Assembly: GCA_029580855.1 (NCBI GenBank)
Contig: JAKPQH010000069.1
Coordinates: 62,001 to 126,000, forward strand
Source: a bacterium
GTDB taxonomy: Bacteria; Methylomirabilota; Methylomirabilia; Methylomirabilales; 2-02-FULL-66-22
Direction of reading: 5' to 3'
Length of the DNA stretch: 64,000 nt
Position numbers and translations under genes: made by a program. The notes beneath the pieces were generated by a model that ran no database searches, was not told the DNA's origin, and worked only from the letters and a program-made list of their open reading frames with translations. This document shows positions 9,033-16,638 of this stretch, in pieces (position 1 is the first letter of the stretch; the number at the start of each line of letters is the position of its first letter).

Positions 9033-9116
9033 GGCAGGAGGCAGGGGGCAGAGCGCAGAGCGCTATGCGCGATGCGCTTTGCGTCATGCGACATGCGCTG
9101 AACGCTGAACGCTTTT
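9033..9116 (+). repeat. 12 x 7-nt degenerate tandem array
   Basis: Twelve in-phase heptamers drift in sequence along the array: GGCAGGA, GGCAGGG, GGCAGAG, CGCAGAG, CGCTATG, CGCGATG, CGCTTTG, CGTCATG, CGACATG, CGCTGAA (twice), CGCTTTT. It lies between the tctA stop and the tctC ribosome-binding site and should be transcribed within the tct mRNA. A related array in the opposite sense is at 32756-32804. Confidence 0.85.
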
Positions 9117-9171
9117 TTCGCAACCGTTGAGACGGTACACGGCATCAACTTTTTTCGACAGGAGGACAGGA

Positions 9172-10137
9172 ATGAGAAGACTTGCCATCGGTTTCATCGC
9201 CATTCTGGCCGCCCTGGCCGTGGCCGGGGTCGGCGCGGCCGGTACGGCCGGATTCCCCAGCAAGCGGATCACGTACAACATCTGCTTCAATCCCGGCGGC
9301 GAATCGGATATCACGGCCCGGTTCCAGGAGCAGCCGTTGAAAAAGATTCTTGGCCAGGATATCGCCATCAACTACAAGATCGGCGGCGGCGGAGCCCTCT
9401 GCTGGTCGGAACTGGTTCAGACCAAGCCCGACGGCTACACCATCGCCGGCCACAATCTGCCCCACATCGCCCTCCAGCCGCTGGAGATGGGGAATGCCGG
9501 ATACAAGACCCTGGACCTGAAGAACATCTACTTCTTCGAGAGCACGCCGAACCTCCTGCTCGTCCGAAACGACAGCCCCTACAAGACCTTGAAGGAGTTC
9601 GTGGAAGCGGCAAAGAAGAGCCCCGGCGCCTTCACGGTGGGCGGCAGCGGGAGTTCCTCGGCCAATGACCTCGGGACCACCATGCTCAACAAGGCGGCCG
9701 GCATCCAGTTGACCTATGTGCCCTTCGGCGGGACGGGATCCGCCGTCCCCGCCCTTCTGGGCGGCCATGTGTCCGCGCTGATGAGCTACTCCACCATGGG
9801 CATCCAGTATGCCGGGAAGTTCCGGGCGCTGGCCATCGCGTCGGAGACTCGGATGGACGTGCTGCCCGACGTGCCGACCTTCAAGGAGCTGGGATATGAC
9901 GTGGTGGAGGGCGCGTACCGCGGTGTGGCCGCGCCTCCGGGGACACCCGACGACATCGTGAAGGTCCTGGCCGACGCCTTCGAGAAGGTGCACAAGGACC
10001 TCGAGGTCAAGAAGAAGATGGACCAGAACGGTTTTAAGACCGAATTCCTGGGCCCGGAGGCCTCCCTGGCCCTGGTAAAGAAGAAGATGGTCGAGTACGA
10101 AGAGATCATGAAGCAGCTGGGGCGGATCAAGAAGTAG
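9172..10137 (+). CDS. tctC: Tripartite tricarboxylate transporter substrate-binding protein (Bug family)
   Basis: Periplasmic binding protein that hands a carboxylate to TctAB. The 321-residue product starts at the ATG at 9172, which has AGGAGGAC 7 nt upstream; earlier in-frame codons lack a binding site. A signal peptide is clear (MRRLAIGFIAILAALAVAG, cleavage likely near 25-28). Bug-family landmarks follow: FPSKRITYNICFNPGGESD near the mature N-terminus, ALCWSELVQTKPDGYTIAG, VPFGGTGSAVPALLGGHVSA and MDVLPDVPTFKELGYDVVEG. The usual phosphate/carboxylate loop PGGxxD is present as PGGESD. It is the last gene of the operon and is followed by a strong terminator. Confidence 0.95.
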   Translation: MRRLAIGFIAILAALAVAGVGAAGTAGFPSKRITYNICFNPGGESDITARFQEQPLKKILGQDIAINYKIGGGGALCWSELVQTKPDGYTIAGHNLPHIALQPLEMGNAGYKTLDLKNIYFFESTPNLLLVRNDSPYKTLKEFVEAAKKSPGAFTVGGSGSSSANDLGTTMLNKAAGIQLTYVPFGGTGSAVPALLGGHVSALMSYSTMGIQYAGKFRALAIASETRMDVLPDVPTFKELGYDVVEGAYRGVAAPPGTPDDIVKVLADAFEKVHKDLEVKKKMDQNGFKTEFLGPEASLALVKKKMVEYEEIMKQLGRIKK

Positions 10138-10199
10138 GCTGCCGGCTCGGCCCGCCACGCCGCCGGCCATCACGGCGGTCGCCGGCCCGTGGGCGGATG

Positions 10200-10245
10200 A
10201 CGGGGGCACCCGGGACATCGCTCCGTGGTGCCCCCGTCCTTTTTT
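10200..10245 (+). terminator. Rho-independent terminator of the tctBAC operon
   Basis: Perfect 11-bp stem (ACGGGGGCACC at 10200-10210 pairing with GGTGCCCCCGT at 10227-10237), 16-nt loop, then CC and six T. It lies 62 nt after the tctC stop. Confidence 0.9.
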
Positions 10246-10423
10246 GGGCGGTGTGCCGTCTCGCGGCCGCGGCCGGCGTCGGTCCGATCGTCGGCCACCC
10301 GGTGGTCACCGCGCGCGTCCTGTCGGTCGCGGCTGGGGATCGGCCATGGCGGCACCGGATGTTTGGCGGCCGAGATGTTCGCCGCGAAAAACACTGGAGG
10401 GGGAAAAAGCGCCGGAAATGGGG

Positions 10424-10452
10424 TTGACAGCCCTCGGGCGGAGCGGTACAAA
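10424..10452 (+). promoter_or_regulatory. Sigma70-type promoter for the PRC/MgtE-like/NRAMP operon
   Basis: Consensus -35 TTGACA (10424-10429), exact 17-bp spacer, -10 TACAAA (10447-10452). Transcription from here would give a leader of roughly 105 nt before the ATG at 10565, enough for the hairpin series described separately. Confidence 0.7.
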
Positions 10453-10464
10453 GTGCCGACGAGG

Positions 10465-10537
10465 GATGCATGGCGCATCTTCACACCGCGGGTGACCCCG
10501 GAATGGAAAACCATCCGCCCCGGATGCGCACCGGGGC
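10465..10537 (+). promoter_or_regulatory. Structured 5' leader with serial hairpins, candidate metal-responsive element
   Basis: Downstream of the promoter the leader can form four consecutive hairpins: GATGC/GCATC (10465-10479), CACC/GGTG (10484-10494, alternative GGG/CCC at 10490-10498), GGAATGG/CCATCC with an AAAA loop (10500-10516), and a perfect 7-bp GCCCCGG/CCGGGGC with a 7-nt loop (10517-10537). I could not match it to a named riboswitch (M-box and yybP-ykoY core motifs not seen). Its place ahead of a cation transport operon makes a regulatory role plausible. Confidence 0.35.
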
Positions 10538-10564
10538 CGATACCTGCGAAGGGCTGCAACCGGC

Positions 10565-11203
10565 ATGGCCAGCCGCTGCGATATGAGTTTCTACAAAGAC
10601 CTGCTCCACAAGCCGGTGGTGGATTGCGACGGCCGGCTTATCGGCGTCCTGCTGGACCTGTCGGCCGGCCCCTTCGACCCCGCCCACATCCACCCGCCCG
10701 TCAAGAACCTCGTCGTTCAACCCAGCCGCGCGAACCGACAGGCGGCGACCCATGTTGCGGGGAAGCCGATCATCCTCCCCTGGCGGCTGGTGGCGTCGCT
10801 CGAGCCTCGCGTGATTCGACTGTGCCGGACCGCAGAGGAGTTGGGCCCGGCGGCACTGGCTACCGGCGAGGTCCTGCTGCGCAAGCAGATCATGGACCAG
10901 CAGGTCGTCGACTGCCGCGGGCTGAAACTCCAGCGGGTGAATGACATCGCCATGGCCTTGTCCGACGGGGCGCTTTGCCTGTCGGGCATGGACACCGGGA
11001 TCCGGGGGCTGCTCGTCCGCCTCGGATTCCGCTGGGGCCTCCTCCCGCTATTCCGGCCGCTCTTCGGGAGACTTCATCACCAGGTGATCGAGTGGAAGTG
11101 CGTCGACCGGCTCGACCCCTCCCGCGGCTGGATCCGCCTGCGGGTGTCCCGGAACGACGTCCGCTCGGCGAATGACAAGCCCCCCCTGACCCCGGTGGCG
11201 TAA
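10565..11203 (+). CDS. PRC-barrel-like protein of a cation transport operon
   Basis: A 212-residue soluble protein. Its two halves each resemble the PRC-like barrel found at the N-terminus of MgtE-related proteins: MSFYKDLLHKPVVDCDGRLI with later IILPWRLVASLEPRVIRL, then LLRKQIMDQQVVDCRGLKLQ with RVNDIAMALSDGALCLSGMD. The same pattern (VLDKKVVDTARKKVVRVND) recurs in the next gene, so the two products are paralogous over this region and may form a complex. No membrane segment or catalytic motif is seen. The start is uncertain: ATG at 10565 or the in-frame ATG at 10583 (MSFYKDLL), neither with a strong ribosome-binding site. It is first in an operon with the MgtE-N/CBS protein (11-nt gap) and the NRAMP transporter. 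Confidence 0.6.
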   Translation: MASRCDMSFYKDLLHKPVVDCDGRLIGVLLDLSAGPFDPAHIHPPVKNLVVQPSRANRQAATHVAGKPIILPWRLVASLEPRVIRLCRTAEELGPAALATGEVLLRKQIMDQQVVDCRGLKLQRVNDIAMALSDGALCLSGMDTGIRGLLVRLGFRWGLLPLFRPLFGRLHHQVIEWKCVDRLDPSRGWIRLRVSRNDVRSANDKPPLTPVA

Positions 11204-11214
11204 AGCGGACCGCC

Positions 11215-12486
11215 ATGCCCACCTTGTCCTTCACGCGCCTTCGCCGTCGCCCCGTCCACGATTCTGAAGGGGCCCTCGTTGGCACGCTCGAGGATCTCCT
11301 CGTCTTGCCGCTGGGGTTCCGGCCGCAGGTGACCAAGTTCACCCTCCGGCGCCCGGATCGGGAGGAATGGATCCTCCCCTGGTCGCTTGTGGCGGAGATG
11401 CCGGAGGCCACGGACCTTCCCATCCGCCTCCGCCTGCCGCTGAGGGATCTCAAGCCCGCGGCGCCCCGACCGGAGGAAGTTCCATTGGGCAAGACGGTCC
11501 TGGACAAGAAAGTCGTGGACACCGCCCGCAAGAAGGTCGTCCGGGTGAACGACATCGAGCTGGCGGAATCCGAGAGAGCCCTCCAGGTCGTGGGCGTGGA
11601 GGGCGGGCTGCGCGGGCTGCTCCGGCATGTGCGCTCGGAACCGCTGGCGGAGCGCCTGGCGGCCATCCTGGGCAAGTCGCTGCCCCACGACGTGGTTCCG
11701 TGGGAGGTCATCGACCCGATCGAGACCGAGCTGAGCCGAGCCAGGCGCCAAGCCGTCTACACCAAGCTCGCCAAGCTGCACCCCGCCGACATCGCCGACA
11801 TCATGGAAGAGCTGACCCCCGGCGAGCGGGCGGGCGTCCTGGCGGCGCTGGACGAGGCAACCGCCGCCGAGGCCATCACCGAGGCCGAGCCCGAGGTCCA
11901 GGCGTCCATGGTGCAGATGATGGAGCCGGAAAAGGCCGCGGACATCCTGGAGGAAATGGAGCCGGACGAGGCCGCGGACATCCTGAGCGACCTGCCCGAG
12001 GCCAAGGCCGAGGAGCTGCTCAAAACCATGGAGCCGGAGGAGGCGCACGAGGTCGAGGGACTCCTCGGGCACGAGGAGGACACGGCCGGCGGCCTCATGA
12101 CCACGGAACACGTGGCGTTCCGCCCGTCCTTGACGGCGGCGGAAGCCATCCGGCGGATCCGCGACGAGGCCAAAGAAGCCGAGACGATCTACTACCTGTA
12201 CGTGACGGACCCGCAGGGACGGCTGCGGGGCGTGTTCAGTCTGCGCGAGCTGATTCTCGCCGAGCCGGCCCAGCGGCTCGAGCAGATCATGCACACCGAC
12301 GTGGTCAGCGTCCGGCCCGAAACGGCCCTCCGCGAGGTGGCCGAGCTGCAGACCAAGTACAACCTCCTGGCCTTACCGGTGGTGAGTGGCGAGGGTGAGC
12401 TGCTGGGGATCGTCACCGTGGACGATGTCCTGAACCTCATCCTACCCATGATATGGAAGAAGCGGGCAGTAAAGAAGTTCATCTAG
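11215..12486 (+). CDS. PRC-barrel / MgtE-N / CBS protein without membrane domain
   Basis: A 423-residue soluble protein with the cytosolic sensor module of MgtE Mg2+ channels but no channel. Residues about 1-165 hold two PRC-like segments (HDSEGALVGTLEDLLVLPLG; VVDTARKKVVRVNDIELAES). Residues about 183-290 are an MgtE_N superhelix with the typical repeated acidic helices (KLHPADIADIMEELTPGER; MEPEKAADILEEMEPDEAA). Residues about 290-415 are a CBS pair (GGLMTTEHVAFRPSLTAAEA; MHTDVVSVRPETALREVAEL). In MgtE this module binds Mg2+ at acidic residues and closes the pore. Here the partner is probably the NRAMP-type transporter encoded next, so it likely gates or senses for that protein. That partnership is inferred from gene order. 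Confidence 0.85.
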   Translation: MPTLSFTRLRRRPVHDSEGALVGTLEDLLVLPLGFRPQVTKFTLRRPDREEWILPWSLVAEMPEATDLPIRLRLPLRDLKPAAPRPEEVPLGKTVLDKKVVDTARKKVVRVNDIELAESERALQVVGVEGGLRGLLRHVRSEPLAERLAAILGKSLPHDVVPWEVIDPIETELSRARRQAVYTKLAKLHPADIADIMEELTPGERAGVLAALDEATAAEAITEAEPEVQASMVQMMEPEKAADILEEMEPDEAADILSDLPEAKAEELLKTMEPEEAHEVEGLLGHEEDTAGGLMTTEHVAFRPSLTAAEAIRRIRDEAKEAETIYYLYVTDPQGRLRGVFSLRELILAEPAQRLEQIMHTDVVSVRPETALREVAELQTKYNLLALPVVSGEGELLGIVTVDDVLNLILPMIWKKRAVKKFI

Positions 12487-12591
12487 CCATCGTCCGGTCC
12501 GCGGCGGGCGCGCCGACGCGTCCGCCGCCGCCGCGCGGGGCGCGACCCCACCGGCGCGTTGCCGCCGGTCGCCCGGAGCTTGCGACAGGCC

Positions 12592-13830
12592 ATGTCCGTC
12601 CGCTGGACACGCATCCGACGCCGGACGCTCCTCTTCCTCGCCGTGATGGGACCGGGGATCATCACGGCCAGCGTCGACCAGGACGCGGGCGGGATCACCA
12701 CCTACTCGGTGGCCGGGGCCCAGTTCGGGTACACGCACCTCTGGTCGCTGCCGTTCATCGTCATCGCCCTGGCTGTGGTTCAGGATATGGGCACCCGGAT
12801 GGGGGTCGTGACCGGCCGGGGACTCGCCGACCTGATCCGCGAGCGCTTCGGGGTCCGCCTCACGCTGGCGGCTATGGCGATCCTGGTGCTGGCCAACATC
12901 GCGAATACCGCCTCGGAGTTTGCCGGCGTCGCCGCCAGTCTTGAGATCTTCGGTTTCAGCCGCCACTGGTCCGTCCCGCTCACCGCCGTTCTCGTGTTCG
13001 GCCTCGTCGTCCAAGGCACGTACAAGTTCATCGAGCGCATCTTCCTGGCGGCCAGCGCCGTCTACGTCGTCTACGCGATCTCCGCCCTGCTGGCGAGACC
13101 GCCCTGGGCGACGATCCTGCGGCAGACGGTCCATCCCACGTTCTCGCTCCACGGCGGCTACCTGACGATGCTGATCACCATCGTGGGCACCACCATTGCG
13201 CCGTGGATGCAGTTCTACCTCCAGTCGGCCATCGTGGACAAGGGCATCCGCGTGCGCGACCTCCGCTGGGCCAGGCTGGACGCCTACATCGGAAGCGCGG
13301 CGGCGGGACTCATCGCGTTCTTCATCATCGTCGCTTGCGGCGCCACGCTCTTCCCCCATGGAATCCGGGTGGAGACCGCCAAGGACGCCGCGCTGGCGCT
13401 GGAGCCCTTTGCGGGCCCCTACGCCACCATACTCTTCGCCTTCGGCCTCCTCAACGCGTCCATCTTCTCGGCCGCCATCCTTCCCCTGTCCACCTCCTAC
13501 GCCGTCTGCGAGGCGCTGGGCTGGGAGACGGGGGTGGATCGCCGCCCGCGGGAAGCCCCCGGGTTTTTCACGATCTACACTCTGATGATCCTGCTGGGGG
13601 CCGCCCCGATCCTCCTCCCCCACGCGCCCCTGGTGGCGATCATGTTCTGGTCGCAGACCCTGAACGGGATCCTGCTGCCGCTCGTCCTGCTGGTCATGCT
13701 GAAGCTGATCAACGATCAGAGCCTCATGGGTCGCCACGTGAACTCCATGGCCTTCAATCTCGTCGCCTGGGGCACGGCCGCCGTCATGACCGCCTTGAGC
13801 GTCCTCCTGCTTCTCGCCTCCCTGGTGTGA
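12592..13830 (+). CDS. NRAMP-family divalent cation transporter with non-canonical metal site
   Basis: Polytopic inner-membrane carrier of 412 residues with about 11 hydrophobic segments. The family fold is evident (GPGIITASV in helix 1, VGTTIAPWMQFYLQSAIV in helix 6). The two metal-binding motifs differ from Mn2+/Fe2+ NRAMPs. The helix-1 DPGN is replaced by the DQDAGG region (29-34), and the helix-6 M-P-H reads A203-P204-W205, so the sulfur ligand that favours transition metals is absent. NRAMP-related Mg2+ transporters also lack that methionine. Together with the MgtE-like sensor gene immediately upstream this suggests Mg2+ transport. The ATG at 12592 is chosen because the helix-1 leader (SVRWTRIRRR) starts there; upstream codons look random. 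Confidence 0.85.
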   Translation: MSVRWTRIRRRTLLFLAVMGPGIITASVDQDAGGITTYSVAGAQFGYTHLWSLPFIVIALAVVQDMGTRMGVVTGRGLADLIRERFGVRLTLAAMAILVLANIANTASEFAGVAASLEIFGFSRHWSVPLTAVLVFGLVVQGTYKFIERIFLAASAVYVVYAISALLARPPWATILRQTVHPTFSLHGGYLTMLITIVGTTIAPWMQFYLQSAIVDKGIRVRDLRWARLDAYIGSAAAGLIAFFIIVACGATLFPHGIRVETAKDAALALEPFAGPYATILFAFGLLNASIFSAAILPLSTSYAVCEALGWETGVDRRPREAPGFFTIYTLMILLGAAPILLPHAPLVAIMFWSQTLNGILLPLVLLVMLKLINDQSLMGRHVNSMAFNLVAWGTAAVMTALSVLLLLASLV

Positions 13831-13923
13831 GCCCGCGCCACCCGCCACGGACCGTACAAGAAGCTTGGCCCGCCTGGCGAATCCTGCTATCCTCTCCCGC
13901 GACGTGAAAAAGCCGCGGCGTGT

Positions 13924-14089
13924 GGCGATTGGGCGACTCGGAAGAACTGGTCCGCCGATCCCAGTCGCCGAATTGCCTCGTTGCCAAATCGCCGAATTGC
14001 CCAGTTGCCGAATTGCCCAGTTGCCCAGTTGCCGAGTCGCCAAGTCGCCCAGTTGCCTAGTCGCCCAATTGCCCAATTGCCGAGTCGCC
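13924..14089 (+). repeat. 8-nt-period array NNRTYGCC (16 units) with an inverted two-unit arm
   Basis: From 13962 to 14089 there are 16 consecutive 8-nt units, all fitting roughly NNRTYGCC (e.g. GAATTGCC, CAGTTGCC, GAGTCGCC, AAGTCGCC, CAATTGCC), with no insertions. Two units in the opposite sense (GGCGATTG, GGCGACTC) lie at 13924-13939. The array ends one base before the radC start codon. The same family recurs at 38195-38313 and 59802-59857. Confidence 0.95.
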
Positions 14090-14090
14090 G

Positions 14091-14828
14091 ATGACCCCTG
14101 ACGGCACGCCCAACCGCTATGCCATCCCCTTCTGGCCCGAGGGCGAGCGTCCCCGCGAGCGCTTGATCGCCGAGGGGGCGCCGCGGCTGACCACGGCGGA
14201 GCTGCTGGCCATCATCCTGCGCACGGGGTCGCCGGGGCGGAGCGCTGTGGACCTCGCCCGCCGGTTGCTCCAGGACCAGGAGGGCCTCGGCGGCCTGGAG
14301 ACGGCCGAGCCCGCCGCGCTCGCGGCGGCGACCGGCATGGGTCCGGCGAAAATCGCGCAGATCAAGGCCGCCCTCGAACTCGGCCGCCGGCTCCTGGCCG
14401 AGGTGGAGCGGGGGGCCCACCCACGGATCACCGGCTCGCAGGATGTCCTGGCGCTGTGCGCCCCGCGGCTGCGCGGCCTCCAGCGCGAGCGCTGCGACCT
14501 CCTCTTCCTCAACGGAGGCAACGACGTGGTGGGTCTGGAGACCCTGAGCGAGGGGTCGCTCACCGAAAGCCCCGTGAACGTCCGGGATATCGTGGAGCGC
14601 GCCAACCGCCGGCACGCCGCGGCCGTCATCCTGGTGCACAACCACCCGTCCGGCCATTCCCAACCCAGCGCGGGCGACCGGGCCCTCACCGAAGAGCTGG
14701 TACAGGCCGGCGATCTCCTCCGGCTGCCCCTGCTGGACCACGTGATCATCGGACGGCGGGACCATTACAGCTTCGCCGATCATGGCCTGATCGCGGAATA
14801 TCGGCGTCGACCCAGGCGGTCGTCATGA
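14091..14828 (+). CDS. radC: RadC-family JAB/MPN protein
   Basis: A 245-residue member of the RadC family. A helix-hairpin-helix region (about 71-100, ATGMGPAKIAQIKAALELG) precedes the JAB/MPN metalloprotein domain. That domain has the JAMM-type motif HNHPSGHSQPSAGD (H183, H185, D196) and the conserved EGSLTESPVNVRDIVERA block. RadC proteins are conserved but their biochemical role is unsettled; an early link to DNA repair was later withdrawn. The ATG at 14091 follows the 8-nt array directly and has no Shine-Dalgarno sequence, because the 16-unit array occupies the upstream space. Translation may therefore be coupled, leaderless-like or array-dependent. Confidence 0.92.
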   Translation: MTPDGTPNRYAIPFWPEGERPRERLIAEGAPRLTTAELLAIILRTGSPGRSAVDLARRLLQDQEGLGGLETAEPAALAAATGMGPAKIAQIKAALELGRRLLAEVERGAHPRITGSQDVLALCAPRLRGLQRERCDLLFLNGGNDVVGLETLSEGSLTESPVNVRDIVERANRRHAAAVILVHNHPSGHSQPSAGDRALTEELVQAGDLLRLPLLDHVIIGRRDHYSFADHGLIAEYRRRPRRSS

Positions 14829-14846
14829 CCCCGGACGGGTGGCATC

Positions 14847-16634
14847 GTGGTTGAGCGCGACGCGGCGCCCGGGGACAGCCGCGAGGGGCTGCTCCGGGTC
14901 GCCTCCGGCGAGCGCCCCGCGGATCTGGTCGTCCGAGGCGGCACCCTGGCCAACGTCTACACCGGAGAACTGCTGGACGGCTGGGGAGTCGCGGTCGCCG
15001 GCCGCCGGATTGCCCTCATCGGCCCCGAGGCCGACGCCTGCATCGGTCCCGACACGACCGTCATCGAGGCCGGCGGACAGGTGATCGCCCCGGGATTCGT
15101 GGACGGCCACACCCACCTGGATTTTCTCCACCGGCTGGACCGATACCTCGAGAAGGCCATCCCCACCGGTCTCACCGCCTTTGTCACCGAAACGCCGGTC
15201 CTGTGCACCGTCGGGGGCGTCCCGGCGGTGGAGGCGTTCCTGGCCCACCTCGCGCGTCTTCCGATCACGGGTTTTGCCACGGCCCCCAGCATTTCGTACC
15301 TCTGCTCCGACACGGGCGGCGGACAGCCCAGGGTCACGCTGGAGGAGGTGGCCCGTCTCCTGGAAGATCCGGCCGTTCTCGGTCTTGGCGAGATCTACTG
15401 GCCGGCGCTGCTGGCGGGTCGGCCCGATCTGTTGACGCTGATCGCCAAGGCGGAGGCGCTGGGGAAGTGCGTCGACGGCCACACGGCCGGCGCCCGCGGC
15501 CGAAAGCTCGTCGGGCTCGCCGCCGCCGGCCTCTCGTCCTGTCACGAGCCGATCACGCCCGACGAGGTGCGGGCGCGGCTGCGTCTCGGCCTTTACACCA
15601 TGATCCGGGACGGCTCCGTGCGCCGCGACCTCCCCGCCCTGCGCGGCGCGCTGACGGGGATGAGTCCGCGGCGATTGATGCTGGCCTCGGACGGCGCATG
15701 GGCCCAGCACCTGATGGAACAAGGCTACCTGGACGACTCGGCGCGCCAGGCCGTCCGGCTGGGTCTCGCGCCCATGCAGGCCCTCCAGGCCACCACGCTC
15801 GTCCCTGCGGAGCGGTTCGGGATCGATGACCGGTTGGGCGGCCTGGCGCCCGGCCGCCAGGCCGACCTGGTCCTGCTGTCCGATCTGCCGGACTTCCGGC
15901 CCGGCCTGGTCATCGCCCGCGGCCGTGTCGTCGCCGCCGACGGTCGTATGACCGTGGCTATTCCGCCGCCGACGTTTCCGGACGGGTGTCTCCCCTCGCC
16001 GTGGGCGGCCCGGCCGCTCCGCACGGAGGACCTCAGAATTCCAGCGGCCCCGGGCCGGGATCGCGTCCGCGTTCGGGTCATGCACTTGGCGGCGGAGATC
16101 CTCACCAGGGCCGTCGTCCGGGAGGTCGCCGTGCGGGATGGCGCGGTCGAGGCCGATCCCGCCGCCGATCTGCTCAAGGTTGTGGCGCTGGATCGCCACG
16201 GGGCGGGCCGGTGCGGTCGCGGGCTGCTCTCGGGGTTTGGCCTGTCGCGGGGCGCCGTGGCGACGAGCGTGAGCTTCGACGCCGTGAACCTCGTTGCCGT
16301 GGGCGGCAACGACGCCGACATGCTCGCGGCCCTGGAACGCGTGCTGGCGCTGGGGGGCGGCATGGTCGCCGCGGCCGGCGGCGTGGTCCGGGCCGAGGTG
16401 CCTCTGCCGTTGGGGGGAATCATCTCGGAGAAAACGATGAGCGCTCTGGCCACCGAGATCGCCGCGCTTCAGCGGGTGTTGGGCGAGCTGGGGTGTGTGC
16501 GAGCCGATCCGTTTCTGACCTTGCAGGTGCTGACGTTCACGGCCATCCCGGCGCTGCGCATTCGGGAGCGGGGGCTGTGGGATGTCCGGGAGAACCGGGT
16601 GGTTCCCCTGATCCTCGACGAGGGGGAGGCATAG
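14847..16634 (+). CDS. Adenine-deaminase-like amidohydrolase
   Basis: Metal-dependent hydrolase of 595 residues in the adenine deaminase family (adenine to hypoxanthine in characterised members). Metal ligands fit the amidohydrolase pattern: DGHTH (H88, H90), GLGEIYW (E182), VDGHTAG (H212), SCHEP (H233) and LASDGAW (D282). The C-terminal domain (about 420-590) is the adenine-deaminase C-terminal fold, with NLVAVGGNDADMLAALERVL, LPLGGIISEK and DPFLTLQVLTF. The N-terminal half lacks the ADPHE-type segment that follows the HxH in typical bacterial Ade, so the substrate may be a different purine or cyclic amine. It overlaps nothing and is followed after 4 nt by a phosphoribosyltransferase, suggesting a nucleobase salvage pair. 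Confidence 0.8.
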   Translation: MVERDAAPGDSREGLLRVASGERPADLVVRGGTLANVYTGELLDGWGVAVAGRRIALIGPEADACIGPDTTVIEAGGQVIAPGFVDGHTHLDFLHRLDRYLEKAIPTGLTAFVTETPVLCTVGGVPAVEAFLAHLARLPITGFATAPSISYLCSDTGGGQPRVTLEEVARLLEDPAVLGLGEIYWPALLAGRPDLLTLIAKAEALGKCVDGHTAGARGRKLVGLAAAGLSSCHEPITPDEVRARLRLGLYTMIRDGSVRRDLPALRGALTGMSPRRLMLASDGAWAQHLMEQGYLDDSARQAVRLGLAPMQALQATTLVPAERFGIDDRLGGLAPGRQADLVLLSDLPDFRPGLVIARGRVVAADGRMTVAIPPPTFPDGCLPSPWAARPLRTEDLRIPAAPGRDRVRVRVMHLAAEILTRAVVREVAVRDGAVEADPAADLLKVVALDRHGAGRCGRGLLSGFGLSRGAVATSVSFDAVNLVAVGGNDADMLAALERVLALGGGMVAAAGGVVRAEVPLPLGGIISEKTMSALATEIAALQRVLGELGCVRADPFLTLQVLTFTAIPALRIRERGLWDVRENRVVPLILDEGEA

Positions 16635-16638
16635 GACC

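Noticed and set aside
6932-9148. 738-codon minus-strand frame across tctB and tctA
   Set aside because: Antisense shadow of the tct genes, low-complexity, no recognisable domain.
10465-10537. M-box or yybP-ykoY riboswitch
   Set aside because: Hairpins are present but the conserved core motifs of those riboswitches are not seen.
12442-14076. 544-codon minus-strand frame that begins in the 8-nt array
   Set aside because: It reads the array as GNWATRQLGDLATRQLGN-like repeats and then the antisense of the NRAMP gene; not a protein.
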